Source: CAWCDJ01 sp963796675 (GTDB taxonomy: Bacteria > Acidobacteriota > Terriglobia > Bryobacterales > Bryobacteraceae). Taken from it: a DNA stretch of 64,000 nucleotides. Both the position numbers and the translations under genes were made by a program. Every line of letters starts with the position of its first letter. Positions within the stretch are counted from its first letter, which is position 1. The notes beneath the pieces were generated by a model that saw nothing but the letters and a program-made list of their open reading frames with translations, had not been told where the DNA came from and ran no database searches. Location: the NCBI GenBank assembly GCA_963796675.1, contig CAWCMS010000010.1, forward strand, positions 68,029-132,028, written 5' to 3'. Positions 7,134 to 19,084 of the stretch are shown here, piece by piece.

Positions 7134-10100
7134 TCAGGGCCACCACTGCGAGACGTCGGCGATGGCCTTCGCGATCTCAAGGAACTCGATCGTTAAGCGG
7201 TCAGCGGCAAGCGCGGCGAGAATGGGTGCGGTGCGGCACAGGCCGGCGAGCAGACGCGATCGCGAACCTGCGGTAAGTAGTGGCATTGACCAGAGGGCGG
7301 CGAGTTCCTGCCCGGTGAGGCCAGCCAGGCGCGGCAGCAGTGCGGCCACGGCGGTGCGTTCGGATTTCTCGCTCTGTTCTTTCAGGGAAAACGCAACGCG
7401 GAACGCTTCGGGCAGCAAGGCCGCGGGCAGATGAGGCGCCAGGGCAACGACCATTTCTGCGCACTCGCGCTCGTAATAGCGGTGAGCCTGCGCAGCCGAC
7501 AAGGTGTCGGCAAGTGCGACCGACCGTTCCGGCTCCGGTAACCGCGGCGCCACGGTTGCCAGCGCCCTCCATCGGTCTTCCTGTTTCGCCAACTTCCGAG
7601 CGGCTGCCGCGGCTTCGGGCAGCAACGCCGCCGGCAGATGCGGGCCAAGTGCGACCAGTGCGTCAACCAGCTTCGAATCCCTGCTCGTCCGGATGTCGGC
7701 AAGGGCCTCCGTTAGGACAGCGGCGCGCTCCTCGTCGGGCATCCGTGGCGCGAGGGCAGCGATAGCCACTGCGCGATCGGTTGCGTCCTTGATGGTGCGC
7801 GCGGCCGTTAACGCCTCGGGAAGCATGTCCGGTGGCAACAAGGGACCGATCGCATCGAGCGCCTTCACACGGTCCGGGCTATATGCGACGCCCCGGGCGG
7901 CGCCGAGCGCCTCCTCCAATGCCGTGCGGCGCTTTGGTTCCGGTAAATGCGGCACGAGTGCGGCCAGGGCACGTGCCCGATTTTCTTTCGCACCGGCGCG
8001 CGCGGCTTCGAGTGCCGCCGGCAGCACCTTGGCGGACCAGTAGGGCGACAAGCCCACCAGGACATCGGTCCCATACCTCTTGTCTTCGAACGCCCGCGCC
8101 GCCGAGAGCGCATCCGCGAGCAAATCCGATGACAGTTGCGGAGCCAGCCGCACAAGCGCATGACGGCGGAACTCCTCGTTGCTGACGGCACGCGCGGCCG
8201 CCAGCGCTTCCCGCAGGACCGGCTTCCGTTCCTCTTCCCCTAGGTGCTGTGCGAGCCTACCCAATGCATCCGCACGCGTCTCATGGTGCTCGATCCGACG
8301 CGCCGCCTCGAGCGCTTCCTTCAGTAAGTCTGGTGACAATCGCGGTGCCAACACTACGATTGCCGATTGCTGTGCCCAGCCCCCTTCGATGCCAAGCACT
8401 GTCGAAAGTGCCCTGCCCAGCGCCTCCTCCGGCAGATATGGTGTCATCGCCTTGACGATATCCGCGCGCTCGGACGGATGTCGAACGGCCTCGGCCAAAT
8501 CGAGCACCTCGACACTTGCTGCGGGGCGCTCCGCGGCCGGCCGATGAGGCACAAGCGCGGCCAGGGAGCGGCAGCGCACATGCGGATCCTCCATCGCAGT
8601 CGCCAGCTTGACGGCGGCCACGACGAGAGTATTCTGTTCCGGTTCGGGCAGATGCTCTGCCAAAGCGGCCAGAGCGGCGCAGCGATCCTCATTGCCGCCA
8701 ATGGCGGTCGCCGGCCCGAGTGCCTCGGCCAGCACGGCCGCGCGCTCAGACGTAGACAGGTGCGTAGCCAGGGATGTCAAAGCGCGGGCGCGAGTCGCCT
8801 TCCACGTAATGGTGCGGGCTGTACACAGCGCCTCGGCGAGCAGCGGAGCGCGTTCAGGCTCCGGTAGCCGGGCAGCCAGCTTCGCGGTGAGTTCGGACCG
8901 CTCCAAGGGGGAAGCGACCTCGCGCACAATCGCGAGGAAATCCGGCAACAGATCCGACGGTAGTTCCGGCAGCAAGGCGGTGAGTTTCTCGACCCGTGCC
9001 TCCTGGTCAGGGATGTCCTCTGCGGCGCGCAGGGCTTCCGCCATAACGGCGGTACGCTCCGGTTCGGCCAGACGGGCGGCCAGGGCCCTGAGTGCCCGCC
9101 AGCGAGTGACGCCGTCGCGGAAGGTGCGCGCCAGGCTGAGAGCCTCCGGGATCAGAGGAGTGGGTAGGCGGGACGCCATCGCCTCCAACATTTCAGACTG
9201 ATAGCCTTCATGGTTTATTGCGCGGGCCGCGGCCAGCGCCTGAGGCATCAACTCCGGTGGAATCTCTCGTGCGACCTGCACCAGTGCGCTGGCGCGAAAA
9301 ACGCTAGATCCGCCGCCGTAGTGGTAGGAGCGAGCCGCGATACGAGCGGAGGACAGCGCTTCGGCAAGCAGCGCGGAACGCTCCGGTTCGGGGAAGTACT
9401 TCGCCACCGCCGCCAGGGACATGGCCCGGATCTCGTCGCTGCCTTCCGCGCGCAGGACGGGTAACACTTCTGCGCGCACTCGGGCGAACTCCAGTTCGGG
9501 TAGCAGGGGCAACAGACACGACAAGGCATAGGCGCGGCGCTGGTCGTCCGAGATCGAGCGAGCGATCGCCATCCCTTCGTCCACCATCGCCGTTCGCGCC
9601 GGAGTGGTTGACCGTGCGGCCACCTCGGCAATCAGGCTCACGCGCGATCCATCCCCCACAACCGTGCGTGCCACCGCCAATGCCTCGGGCAGCATCTCTT
9701 GCGGGAGGTGGGGCAGTAGCCGGGACAATGCAGTGCCTCGCTGAGCTTCCGGGGGAACGGCGCGGACGGCCTCCAGCGCTTCGGCGAATACGGGATTGCG
9801 CTCTGCCGGTGGCAGCCAGGGCGCCAAGGCCGCCAGCGCAAGAGGATCGCGTGCGCGGCTCGCGCATGCCAGCGCCTGCTGTGTCGACCACAAACCGTCC
9901 TGGACGAGCGCCACCTGAAGAGATCCCGGAACGTTCTCCCGCAAGCCGTTCAGGGATGCCGTGATCAGTTGATAACGGCACTCTCGGCCCAATGTCTGTC
10001 GCAGTCCGGCATCAGATCCCGTCACCTGTGTCAGTTTCAGCGCCTGGCGCACGCTTTCCGAGAAGTTCGCGGGCTCTCCCAGCCGCTCGTTGACCTCGAA

Positions 10101-11759
10101 CCAGGCGTTGCGTCCTTCCGGCGTCTCCTCCCTCAGCAGTGCGTGGAGCCCCTCAATATCGCCCGCGCGCTCCAAATGCCAGCCCAGGCGGCGGTGGATA
10201 TATCCATCCGATGGTACGGTGTGCCACTGCTTCTGCATTTGCTCCGACGGCGCGGGGGGTAGCCTGTTTCGATATGCCGAAAGCAAACGGCCGTGCAAGG
10301 GGGCCGGATCGCCGCTCAGCCGGGAGGCAAAGTCATGGAGAAGGTCGTGGAGCGAAATGCGCCGCCGCACTCCGCCTCCTTCTGGTTCCGGCAAAGTCTC
10401 CAGGCGGATCAGCGAGCGCTCGCCGAGGCTTACGAGCAGATCTTCACAAGCGAAATCGTCGATGCCCCCGGTATGCATCCACAGAGTGCGGACGGCCTCC
10501 TCCGGGACGCGATCGGCAGCGGGGAAAACGCTCAGCTCGGCGAAGCGTGCCTGTTCCTGGGGCGCCAGCACGTCGAGGCTTACTTTCATGGCTGTCCAGA
10601 TGTCCCGGTGATGGATGTCTGCCGCGTGGCGGTCGCCGATTCTTTCGAGCGCCGCCCGCTGGAGACGGGCGAGCACACCGCTCCACGGCACCCCGCGCCG
10701 CAACATACCGGCGCAGAGCGCCACGGCCAACGGCAGACACCCGCACTCGGATACAATCGGCTTCGCTTCCGATGGCAACTGGCTGGGATCAGTCTCCGCG
10801 GCGATCGCCAGGAGCTGAAGACCTTCGGACTCGGTGAGCAGCTCCAGTTGATGTTGCGCACCGCCCAGGCTCCTCACCAACCCGGCATCTCGCGTTGTGA
10901 TCAGTGTCCGGCATCGTGCGCCAAGCACATCGAAGGCTTCGACGTGTGCCCGCTCCCACACGTCGTCGAGTATTAAGAGAACCGCGCGGGATGCCAGGAC
11001 CTCACTGAGTTTGGCTCTTCCTTCGGCCACGTTCGCCACGGGTTCGGGATCGGGAAAGGCACTCAGAAGGTTATGCTGGAGCTCCAGCAGATTCGGCCTC
11101 GTTCCAAACGAGAGCCAGACAATGCCGTCGGGAAAGGCACGGCGCACCTCAACGTCGCGGGCCACCAGGCTGGCCAACACGGATTTGCCGATTCCGCCCA
11201 TCCCGTGCAAGTCTACGTGGGCCGCGGCTCCCGTTAATACGACCGGCCTCTGCACCTCGGCCAGCAGCGTCGCTTTGAGCTCGTCCACGCGATCGGAACG
11301 AGTGAGCAAATGCAGTGGCAAGCCGGGCAGATTAATCAGCGGCCCCAAGGGAGCAATGGGTTCCAGAAGCTGCCGAACCAGGTTTTCGACGTGGAACGTG
11401 TAGGAGTGGTCGTCGCGAAAATCTTCGCTGTGGAATCGCTTCAGTTCCTCGGGTAGAATTCCAAAATCGCCGCCGCGCAGGACTGTGTTGATGGCCTTGC
11501 CGAACAGTGCCGCGTGCTGCCATTCCGCCCGCACGTAGTCGGAGGTGGCCGCCTGCGGGCCGGCCACGAGCAGAAAGCGGTCATGAACGTTGATGGCCTC
11601 GCGGATCTCATGCAGAAAGGTCAGCCCGCGAGCGGGCATCGATACGCGATCCCACCAGACCCGGAAACCGCGCCGGGTGAGGTCGGCATAGACTCGCGCG
11701 ACGAATGCCTCATCGTCGCCGCGAGCATAAGAAAGGAAGATGGAGGGAGATATCGCCAT
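7134..11759 (-). CDS. TIR / NB-ARC / helical-repeat NLR-like protein
   Basis: This protein of 1541 residues has three parts. Residues 1-135 are a TIR domain (IFLSYARGDDEAFV, GFRVWWDRVSMP), with E79 in SDYVRAEW at the position of the NADase glutamate. Residues 150-480 are an NB-ARC ATPase: P-loop GMGGIGKS at 186-193, Walker B LLILDDVW at 261-268, TTR at 288-290, GLPL-like CGCLPL at about 339-344, and an MHD-like LHDLLHDF at 470-477. From about residue 640 to the end there are helical repeats. This is the architecture of plant and bacterial NLR receptors: the repeats sense, the STAND ATPase oligomerises, and the TIR domain consumes NAD or makes a signal nucleotide. Bacterial relatives act in antiphage abortive infection, but some may be signalling regulators. 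No partner effector or mobile gene is adjacent, so it appears to stand alone. Base composition looks like the neighbours, with no obvious recent transfer. The start is ATG at 11759 with a weak ribosome site. Confidence 0.9.
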   Translation of the reverse strand: MAISPSIFLSYARGDDEAFVARVYADLTRRGFRVWWDRVSMPARGLTFLHEIREAINVHDRFLLVAGPQAATSDYVRAEWQHAALFGKAINTVLRGGDFGILPEELKRFHSEDFRDDHSYTFHVENLVRQLLEPIAPLGPLINLPGLPLHLLTRSDRVDELKATLLAEVQRPVVLTGAAAHVDLHGMGGIGKSVLASLVARDVEVRRAFPDGIVWLSFGTRPNLLELQHNLLSAFPDPEPVANVAEGRAKLSEVLASRAVLLILDDVWERAHVEAFDVLGARCRTLITTRDAGLVRSLGGAQHQLELLTESEGLQLLAIAAETDPSQLPSEAKPIVSECGCLPLAVALCAGMLRRGVPWSGVLARLQRAALERIGDRHAADIHHRDIWTAMKVSLDVLAPQEQARFAELSVFPAADRVPEEAVRTLWMHTGGIDDFACEDLLVSLGERSLIRLETLPEPEGGGVRRRISLHDLLHDFASRLSGDPAPLHGRLLSAYRNRLPPAPSEQMQKQWHTVPSDGYIHRRLGWHLERAGDIEGLHALLREETPEGRNAWFEVNERLGEPANFSESVRQALKLTQVTGSDAGLRQTLGRECRYQLITASLNGLRENVPGSLQVALVQDGLWSTQQALACASRARDPLALAALAPWLPPAERNPVFAEALEAVRAVPPEAQRGTALSRLLPHLPQEMLPEALAVARTVVGDGSRVSLIAEVAARSTTPARTAMVDEGMAIARSISDDQRRAYALSCLLPLLPELEFARVRAEVLPVLRAEGSDEIRAMSLAAVAKYFPEPERSALLAEALSSARIAARSYHYGGGSSVFRASALVQVAREIPPELMPQALAAARAINHEGYQSEMLEAMASRLPTPLIPEALSLARTFRDGVTRWRALRALAARLAEPERTAVMAEALRAAEDIPDQEARVEKLTALLPELPSDLLPDFLAIVREVASPLERSELTAKLAARLPEPERAPLLAEALCTARTITWKATRARALTSLATHLSTSERAAVLAEALGPATAIGGNEDRCAALAALAEHLPEPEQNTLVVAAVKLATAMEDPHVRCRSLAALVPHRPAAERPAASVEVLDLAEAVRHPSERADIVKAMTPYLPEEALGRALSTVLGIEGGWAQQSAIVVLAPRLSPDLLKEALEAARRIEHHETRADALGRLAQHLGEEERKPVLREALAAARAVSNEEFRRHALVRLAPQLSSDLLADALSAARAFEDKRYGTDVLVGLSPYWSAKVLPAALEAARAGAKENRARALAALVPHLPEPKRRTALEEALGAARGVAYSPDRVKALDAIGPLLPPDMLPEALTAARTIKDATDRAVAIAALAPRMPDEERAAVLTEALADIRTSRDSKLVDALVALGPHLPAALLPEAAAAARKLAKQEDRWRALATVAPRLPEPERSVALADTLSAAQAHRYYERECAEMVVALAPHLPAALLPEAFRVAFSLKEQSEKSERTAVAALLPRLAGLTGQELAALWSMPLLTAGSRSRLLAGLCRTAPILAALAADRLTIEFLEIAKAIADVSQWWP
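7340..9830 (-). repeat. Coding repeats, about 24 helical units in the NLR-like protein
   Basis: The C-terminal half of the TIR/NB-ARC protein is built of about 24 units of roughly 34-40 residues. Each unit has a first helix ending (P/D)EALxxAR(x)I and a second with RxxALxxLAPxLP(E/P)xxR. Units are diverged, not identical. Pattern and spacing suggest an alpha-solenoid related to HEAT or TPR repeats. The underlying DNA is a degenerate 100-120 base periodicity and is not a CRISPR array. Confidence 0.75.
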
Positions 11760-11804
11760 CGACGGCCATTCCCGGTTGGAGGCCCTTCGTTTCCAGCAGG
11801 AGAT

Positions 11805-13230
11805 CTACGCCAGCAGCGGTTTCACCACTTCGCCCGCGACGTCGGTCAAGCGGAACGGTCTACCCTGGAATTTGTAAGTGAGGCGCGTGTGATCGAACCC
11901 GAGCAGGTGGAGCATGGTCGCGTGCAGATCGTGCACGTGGACCCGGTCCTTCGCTACGTTGAAGCCAAGGTCGTCGGTCTCGCCGAGCCGGACGCCGGGC
12001 TTGAATTCCGCCGCCCGCCATCCACATGGTGAAGGCATTGGGATGATGGTCGCGGCCGTCGGAGCCGCCCTGCACCATGGGCGTGCGGCCGAATTCCCCG
12101 CCCCATATCACCAGCGTTTCGTCCAGCAAGCCGCGCCGCTTCAGGTCCTTGATTAATGCCGCTGCGGCGCGATCGGTATTCAGGCAGTTCTTCCGCAGGT
12201 CTTTGACGAGGTTCGAATGCTGGTCCCACGCTTCGTGATACAGCTGCACGAAGCGGACGCCCTTCTCCACCAGACGCCTCGCCAGCAGGCAGTTGTTGGC
12301 AAAGGATGCCTTGCCCGGTTCAGCGCCGTAAAGCTCCAGAGTTTCCTTCGGCTCCTTGGAGATGTCCATCAGGTCGGGAGCGACCGCTTGCATGCGAAAC
12401 GCCATCTCGAAGGAATTGATGCGCGTCGCGATTTCCGGATCGCCGGTGACGTTCGCGCGCATTTGGTTCAACTGCTGCAACGCGTCGAGCGAATCGCGCT
12501 GTAATTCGTTATCGACGCCGGGCGGATTCGAGAGGTAAAGCACCGGGTCGCCGCCGCTGCGGAACTCGACGCCCTGGTAGACGGTCGGCAGAAAGCCGCT
12601 GCCCCAGCAGCTATCGCCGCCGCTCGGCCCTTTGTTGCCGGAGCTGAAGACCACGAAGCCGGGCAGATCGCGCGTCTCCGAGCCGAGCCCGTACAGCACC
12701 CACGCGCCCATGCTGGGACGCCCGAACTGCATGGTGCCCGTGTTCATCAGGAGCTGTCCGGGCGCGTGGTTGAAGGCGTCGGTCACCATCGATTTGACGA
12801 TGGCGAGATCGTCGACCACTTCGCTGGTGAAGGGCAAGAGTTCGGAGAGCTCCGTCCCGCTCTTGCCGTAGCTGGGGAACTTGAACTTGGGGCCCAACAG
12901 CTTCGAATTGGGATTGATGAAAGCGGCGCGATAGCCCTTCAGCAGATCCGCCGGCGGCAGCGTGCCATCAAACTTCGCGAGCTGCGGCTTGTAGTCGAAC
13001 AGCTCCAGGTGGCTGGGCGCGCCCGCCATGAACAGAAAGATGACGTGCTTGGCTTTGGGCGCGAAGTGCGGGGCCTGCGGCGCCAGCGGGTCGTCGGCCG
13101 CGTAGCCGGATTCCGCCAGCAGTTGCGCCAGGGCCGCAGCTCCCAGCCCGACGCCGCACTGTTCGAAGAACCAGCGGCGCGTGACTTGCTTGGGGTGCAT
13201 GTTGCGATAGAGATGGTCCTGGCAGCTCAT
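11805..13230 (-). pseudogene. DUF1501 exported protein, one frameshift near 12003
   Basis: The gene starts at ATG 13230, fixed by an aaggag ribosome site 6 bases upstream that lies inside the end of the preceding gene. It encodes a leader with the twin-arginine-type TRRWFFEQCGVGLGAAALAQ, then the DUF1501 alkaline-phosphatase-like fold: HVIFLFMAGAPSHLELFDYKP, NHAPGQLLMNTGTMQFGRPSMGAWVLYGLGSE, VIWGGEFGRTPM and DGRDHHPNAFTMWMAGGGI. At about 12003 one extra base shifts the frame. The conserved tail KPGVRLGETDDLGFN...VHDLHATMLHLLGFDH continues in another frame to the stop at 11805. DUF1501 proteins are typically encoded beside DUF1549/DUF1553 cytochrome proteins, as here. The biochemical role of the pair is not established; proposed substrates are sulfated or other polysaccharides. 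The intact flanks argue for a sequence error. Confidence 0.82.
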
Positions 13231-13233
13231 GTC

Positions 13234-16349
<3,116 letters not shown>

Positions 16350-16382
16350 AATTCTAGTCGAACATCCTATCAGAATCGCGGG

Positions 16383-17447
16383 TCACGCAAGCGTCGCAAT
16401 CCGGCACTCGGGCTTCGGCGGCGAGGGCCGGAACGATTCGATGTGCACCACATGGACGCGCCCCGGAAGCGAACTCGCCGCGTGTCCGACGATCTCCCTC
16501 AACTGCTCCGGGGCACCAGGGGCCCGCAGGTTCAAGAGCAGTTCGTGCCGCTCGTCCGGCGACGCGGTCAATGCGCCGTCGACGGTGGGCTCATCGCCAT
16601 TGCGGCAGAGACTGGCCTTGATGTAACCCGTAGACGCCTGATCGAGAACTTTGAGATGCGCGATCGCGATGCCGGCCTGTGTGAGCCGCTGGTCCAGATC
16701 GTCCAGGAACGGGCCGACGATCATGGTGGGACTCAGCGGCTCCTCGAGTTGCAGTTCGGCTTGCCAGTTCAGCCAGCCGAGAGCCGCCTCGGCCTCCGCG
16801 TAGCGTTGGTAATCGACTTCCAGGAGACGGCTGCCGGCGACCTTGCTCCCCGCGAGCACTTCGGCAAGCCACTCTGGTACGCCCTCGCCGGTCCTCGCGC
16901 TCAGGCGTAAAGCGAAGCCTGACGGTAACGTCGGGTAGTCGGTAGAGACGTCGGCCTTGTTGAAGCAGACGAGATCGGCTTCAGCGATTTGATTGAGGAA
17001 CAGATAAGAGAGATAGGGATCCGTATCCGCGGCGAGCATCTGGCGAGCGCGCTGCGGGTCAACCAGGACAGTGAAGGGTGCGAGGCGGTAGCGATCGCCA
17101 TAGAAGCGCTTGATCGGCTGGAGCACGGTGGCCGAGATATCGATGCAGCTCCCGACCGGTTCCGCGAGTATGACCTCCGGATCGAACTCGCGAAGGCGGT
17201 CGGCGGCGGCCACGAACTCCGACAGATGGCAGCAGAAACAGCCGCCTGTAATCTCTTCGGTGCGGGTGCCCTCGGCTTCCGCCATGCGGGTATCGACCAG
17301 AGCGCCGCCCTGGTCGTTGGTGATCAAAGCTACGCGAATGCCGGAATCGCGGAGCCGGGAGGCCGCGTGAATCAACAGCGTGGTCTTACCCGAACCGAGG
17401 TAGCCTCCCACCAGGACGATGATCGGATTGGTTTGCGGCATAGTCAT
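16383..17447 (-). CDS. COG0523 (CobW/G3E) GTPase metallochaperone
   Basis: This is a 354-residue P-loop GTPase of the G3E family. Walker A is GGYLGSGKTTLL (from about residue 14), the metal-binding CxCC is C70-F-C72-C73 in TGGCFCCHL, and the guanine-specificity motif is NKAD. The C-terminus carries a CobW_C-like domain. Members insert or traffic Zn, Co or other metals. No partner metalloenzyme or Zur-type site is obvious nearby, so the metal cannot be assigned. The DUF1549/DUF1553 gene starts 33 bases downstream on the same strand, and the exported DUF5060/DUF4038 gene lies just upstream, so cotranscription is possible. A GGAG element precedes the ATG at 17447; the ATG two codons on is an alternative. 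Confidence 0.85.
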   Translation of the reverse strand: MTMPQTNPIIVLVGGYLGSGKTTLLIHAASRLRDSGIRVALITNDQGGALVDTRMAEAEGTRTEEITGGCFCCHLSEFVAAADRLREFDPEVILAEPVGSCIDISATVLQPIKRFYGDRYRLAPFTVLVDPQRARQMLAADTDPYLSYLFLNQIAEADLVCFNKADVSTDYPTLPSGFALRLSARTGEGVPEWLAEVLAGSKVAGSRLLEVDYQRYAEAEAALGWLNWQAELQLEEPLSPTMIVGPFLDDLDQRLTQAGIAIAHLKVLDQASTGYIKASLCRNGDEPTVDGALTASPDERHELLLNLRAPGAPEQLREIVGHAASSLPGRVHVVHIESFRPSPPKPECRIATLA

Positions 17448-17471
17448 TCTGCTCCGCCTCTAATCCTCCCA

Positions 17472-19046
17472 CTATGCAACAACCGGCCCGGACCCCAGCT
17501 CTGATACGCGAATGAACCGGACTGCCATGTAGGGCATCCCCGTCAACTGGAGCCGGCTCTTGCCGGAGAACTGCCCAGGCACTGGAGTGATCGTCATGGC
17601 CCACGGATCGATCAGGTCGGCGCGGTATTTGTTCTTCTCGGGCAGTGGGAAATCGTAATAGAGCGGCTGATGAAAGTCGAAGTAGAACAGGAACGCTTCC
17701 TCCCGGCTGCGCCTCGCGCCTGGATAGTAGAGCGGTTCGAGCTGCGTAAACCCGATCTGACCCTCGCCGGCGGCCGCGGTCTCTTCCACAATCTTTCGTA
17801 GGAAGGCCAGCCGCGGAGGGCTCGTTCCCTTCAGCTTTCCGCCGTGGGACCACCAGAGCACGGCCTTATCGTTTTCGATTTCGCCTTCAGAAACGTAGGT
17901 CTCGCCATGCCCTCCGTAAACTCCGGCGGCGATGCAGAGCCAGAATCTCCGAGTCATTTCGGGACCCGAGAGATTTCCCCACCGCGAGTTGATGTTGCCC
18001 TCATACATCATCTCGTCGAAGATGACGGGCTTTCGGTACTCTTCCCTCCACGAGGCAGCCTTGTCGAAAGCGTAATCCTGTACGCCGGCGTGCGTACACC
18101 AAACCCGGCTGTAGTCGTAGGGCGCCTTGCTGTAGTGAATCGACCGCAGGTGGCTGTAAGGATCGTTCTCGGTAACGAGCTGGGCGTAGCGATCCCAGTC
18201 GGACGGGTTCTTCTTCCGCATGAGGTCATACTCATTCGCCAGAGACCACCAGACATTGCGGTAGGCGGCAAATCGCGCGATTACGTACTTGAGATAGCGG
18301 TCGTCCACATCGGCCGGCATTGCCTGATATCCCCATCGGTCATACGGATGAAAGAGAATTAAATCGGCCTCAACGCCAAGCCTGCGTAAATCGAGGATGC
18401 GTCTTTCGATATGGCGGAAGTAATCCGGATTGAAGCGCGAATAATCGTTGCGGTCACCGTCGCGGGGAAATGGAAAGCGGGGCGGATCGCTGCGATTGTA
18501 CTGGTACCACTTGGGGAAGATACACATGCGGAGTTTGTTGAACGGGCCGGCCTTCAACGAGTCGAGCGTCTCCTGCTGGCGCTCTTCGCTTTGGTGGACC
18601 CATGCGTAGCAGGTTGTACCGAAGGGGAAGTACGGAGCTCCGTCCGTGTATCCGAAGTGGTAGACATCGCGGACGCGCACGGGCCCGCGATTTCCGGCGC
18701 CGGGAGCGATTGCCTCAAGAGTGCCGGTCTTTCCCCGAAGCGACGCCGCATTGCTGTCGGTTGTGTAACTCCACTGCCCTGGCGAATCCGGCATAAAACG
18801 GATCTTGTAAGCGCCGTCGCCGTCGTAGAAGCCTTCGATCGTCAATTCCCGCGCGCCTTTGCGGAAAGTCCCTTTCAGCCAGGTATCGAGAAATGGATTT
18901 CCTTCGCTCGGGCCGTTGAGAGTGAGTTCGAAGACGTCCCACGTCTCAATTCGCGCAGGCGACTGCGGGGCCGCCTTCGCTGGCGTTGAAGAAACCCCGG
19001 CGAGCAAGGCGGCGCTGCCGGCCTTTAAGAGTTCCCTTCGATTCAT
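17472..19046 (-). CDS. Exported DUF5060/DUF4038 glycoside hydrolase-like protein
   Basis: This is a 524-residue protein with a leader MNRRELLKAGSAALLAGVSSTPAKA. An N-terminal Ig-like DUF5060 domain follows (about 30-120: WDVFELTLNGPSEGNPF, GFYDGDGAYKIRF). Then comes a TIM-barrel DUF4038-type catalytic domain (PFGTTCYAWVHQ, FNKLRMCIFPKWYQYN, WWSLANEYDLM, VIFDEMMYEGN) and a C-terminal beta domain of the DUF5605 kind. The Glu in SLANEYD and the Glu in FDEMMYEG are plausible acid/base and nucleophile; this is inferred from clan GH-A positions. Relatives cleave plant-type side chains such as apiosyl or arabinosyl groups. It belongs to a cluster of exported glycosidases with 22561-26919. Confidence 0.82.
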   Translation of the reverse strand: MNRRELLKAGSAALLAGVSSTPAKAAPQSPARIETWDVFELTLNGPSEGNPFLDTWLKGTFRKGARELTIEGFYDGDGAYKIRFMPDSPGQWSYTTDSNAASLRGKTGTLEAIAPGAGNRGPVRVRDVYHFGYTDGAPYFPFGTTCYAWVHQSEERQQETLDSLKAGPFNKLRMCIFPKWYQYNRSDPPRFPFPRDGDRNDYSRFNPDYFRHIERRILDLRRLGVEADLILFHPYDRWGYQAMPADVDDRYLKYVIARFAAYRNVWWSLANEYDLMRKKNPSDWDRYAQLVTENDPYSHLRSIHYSKAPYDYSRVWCTHAGVQDYAFDKAASWREEYRKPVIFDEMMYEGNINSRWGNLSGPEMTRRFWLCIAAGVYGGHGETYVSEGEIENDKAVLWWSHGGKLKGTSPPRLAFLRKIVEETAAAGEGQIGFTQLEPLYYPGARRSREEAFLFYFDFHQPLYYDFPLPEKNKYRADLIDPWAMTITPVPGQFSGKSRLQLTGMPYMAVRFIRVSELGSGPVVA

Positions 19047-19084
19047 GTGGCAATGTTACGCCATTCGAGGCGCGGTGCGCGATT

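Noticed and set aside
7340..9830. Periodic DNA that could be taken for a CRISPR or tandem DNA repeat
   Set aside because: The period is protein-driven (about 34-40 codons), units are diverged at the DNA level and the frame is open throughout.
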